This document shows, piece by piece, positions 62,661 through 64,000 of a stretch of 64,000 nucleotides of DNA. The stretch is from positions 88,787 to 152,786 of the forward strand of contig JAMCVK010000024.1 of assembly GCA_023475225.1 (NCBI GenBank). The letters run 5' to 3'. This DNA comes from Chloroflexota bacterium (lineage in GTDB: Bacteria; Chloroflexota; UBA6077; FW602-bin22; JAMCVK01). The notes under the pieces were generated by a model. The model was not told the origin of the DNA. It did no database searches and saw only the letters and a list, made by a program, of their open reading frames with translations. Position numbers and translations under genes: made by a program. Every line of letters starts with the position of its first letter. The stretch's first letter is position 1.

Positions 62661-63727
62661 ATCAGCCACTTCCAGAACGAAGGGTAGCCTCTAAGGCTTC
62701 GATTCGAATCGTGAAGCGTTTACCAATCGATGGAGAGGTATTGGTCTCGGTCGGCGATTGGCTGCAGCCGAATCATATCCTGGCCAGGGCGAGGCTACCG
62801 GAGGAGTCGGTGACCGTTCCGGTGGGGCGACTCCTGGGAATGAGGGGCGGTGACCTGAAACGTTATCTCCTGAAACAGGTGGGGGACACTGTAAGGGAGG
62901 GGGAGCCCCTGGCCATGCGAAAATTGTTTCCCGGCTTCGGAAAGCGCCTTTGTTATGCCCCTGTAGAGGGCATCGTCGTCCGCCTTGCCGACTCTGGTGA
63001 AGTAGTCATTCAGCCATCTCCCCGGGAGATCGAAATTAGGACCTACGTTGGGGGTAGAGTGGTAAACACATTATCAGGGCGGGGAGCGGTCATTGAGGTG
63101 ACGGCGGCTTATGTTCAGGGGATGGCCGGATATGGGAAGGATGTTTATGGCCCTATCAAGATCGCTGTCGGTGGCCCTGATGAGGCGATAGAGGTCGCTG
63201 CTATCGATGATTCCTGCCACGCTATAGTAATTGGTGGCACCATCGGCGTAGAGGTCATCAGCCGCGCCGCTGAGGTTGGTGTAGCGGGCATCGTTGTTGG
63301 GGGTCTTAGCGGCCGTACGTACCGATGGTTAGTGGAGAACGCCCAGCCGTTAACCGTCATTGTAACAGAGGGTTTTGGGTGCAGGCAAATGTCTGCACTG
63401 AGCTTCAACCTATTTCGCTCTTACGAGGGCCGGATGGCTACCCTATCGGCTGGTGTGCAGGGCGAACTGGCTGCTTGTCTCCCTGAGGTGATCATACCGC
63501 TATTAGACAGTAAGGAGGCGGAAGTGCTCACCTCGCTATCTTTAGAGCCCGGTCGTACAGTGTGCCTAACGGATGGAGCCAGATTAGGGATGGTTGGACG
63601 GATCACCACTCTGTTGGAGAGGCCTGTCCGCATCGAGAGCGGGATTGTAGCCAAGTTAGTAGAGGTGGAATTGGAAGATGGCCACAAAGCCTATGTGGCG
63701 TGGAGGAACATCGAGCTGCTGGCCTAA
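62657..63727 (+). CDS. Cluster gene 7: protein with barrel-sandwich N-terminus, unknown function
   Basis: The 356-residue protein opens with a biotinyl/lipoyl-like barrel-sandwich fold: VKRLPIDGEVLVSVGDWLQP, LLKQVGDTVREGEPLAMRKL and YAPVEGIVVRLADSGEVVIQ. The middle has glycine-rich turns (AIVIGGTIGVEVISRAAEVG and VAGIVVGGLSG), then VTEGFGCRQMSALSFNLF. The end, VEVELEDGHKAYVAWRNIEL, looks like a small SH3-like barrel. There is no lysine in a typical MKM or DKA lipoylation site. TTG 62657 overlaps the previous stop by 4 bp. It ends the cluster. Confidence 0.78.
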   Translation: MNQPLPERRVASKASIRIVKRLPIDGEVLVSVGDWLQPNHILARARLPEESVTVPVGRLLGMRGGDLKRYLLKQVGDTVREGEPLAMRKLFPGFGKRLCYAPVEGIVVRLADSGEVVIQPSPREIEIRTYVGGRVVNTLSGRGAVIEVTAAYVQGMAGYGKDVYGPIKIAVGGPDEAIEVAAIDDSCHAIVIGGTIGVEVISRAAEVGVAGIVVGGLSGRTYRWLVENAQPLTVIVTEGFGCRQMSALSFNLFRSYEGRMATLSAGVQGELAACLPEVIIPLLDSKEAEVLTSLSLEPGRTVCLTDGARLGMVGRITTLLERPVRIESGIVAKLVEVELEDGHKAYVAWRNIELLA

Positions 63728-64000
63728 GAGGCAAGATGGTGCTTCAAGATCGGCGATGAAGTATGCTGTGGTTCCTGGTATCAATTAACTGGCCCATCAG
63801 TTAGGTGACAGTCACACCCGTTATATGGATTAGTGTCCCACAATTCGCAGTTAGCGAGGCTCTCATAAAGAGGATAGGCTTATTGTAACACACTGCCTTG
63901 CGGCTGATCCCTCCCGCCGCCTTTGCCTTCCTCAATAGAGATAGGGCAGGGGATGAGACCGAGCCTCTTTTGCTTCTATTCTATCATCCCTCTTACGCTG
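63728..64000. other. Right-end intergenic sequence
   Basis: No gene is visible in the last 273 bp. A TAACTG-GCCCAT-CAGTTA hairpin (63786-63803) and a GTGAC-A-GTCAC stem (63805-63815) lie after the cluster stop and may help end transcription, though no T tract follows. Confidence 0.5.

Overview
The window looks like a chromosome segment of an anaerobic member of the Chloroflexota (Dehalococcoidia/Anaerolineae-like). This is inferred from gene content: a ferredoxin-dependent 2-oxoglutarate oxidoreductase, a cysteine-type NAD-linked formate dehydrogenase, SpoVS with RNase Y but no sporulation operon, a multiheme NapC/NirT-type cytochrome, no outer-membrane genes, and a conserved but uncharacterised membrane cluster with a MutL-type ATPase. 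TTG and GTG starts are very common, and several starts were moved inward on Shine-Dalgarno (SD) and promoter evidence. No rRNA, tRNA, CRISPR array or intact insertion sequence was seen.

Layout. 1-6807: one co-directional operon for the TCA segment from citrate to succinate (aconitase-family large subunit end and small subunit, isocitrate dehydrogenase, SucCD, KorDABC). 7074-12388: a consensus promoter, then secD, a homocysteine methyltransferase, secF, a CBS-pair protein and an ArsB/NhaD-type permease. 12472-16448 (minus): PRC-barrel protein, acetolactate-synthase-like TPP enzyme, phosphoribosyltransferase, MutM. 16617-23372: a DUF2007-like protein, a BioD/DRTGG protein, and a three-gene NAD-linked formate dehydrogenase. 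23559-28848 (minus): SpoVS, YmdB, RNase Y, RecX, RecA, GNAT acetyltransferase. 28980-41052: Lon, an Ig-repeat lipoprotein and a surface-glycan set (three GT2, one GT4, one GT39-like enzyme with tandem beta domains), interrupted by an antisense LOR/SDH-family gene. 41099-51443 (minus): amidohydrolase, YfhO-like protein, octaheme cytochrome, Ser/Thr kinase, MurI, GH18 hydrolase with four C-terminal repeats, LipB. 51594-53850: a ParA plus small DNA-binding-protein operon followed by an AT-rich iteron/palindrome block and a gene-free structured region. 53851-56836: MerR-like regulator, RdgB, LepB, an orphan protein, a macro-domain protein. 57068-63727: a seven-gene membrane cluster of unknown function.

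How they fit together. The TCA operon supplies 2-oxoglutarate and succinyl-CoA with ferredoxin as electron carrier. The formate dehydrogenase links formate to NAD(H), and the membrane-anchored multiheme cytochrome offers an electron outlet. The glycosyltransferases, GH18 protein, MurI and kinase form an envelope neighbourhood. The two most novel regions are the seven-gene cluster at the right end, built around a MutL-like ASKHA ATPase with no mutase beside it, and the ParA locus with its iterons. A hairpin-rich repeat of about 130-155 bp occurs three times between operons, always in the same orientation.
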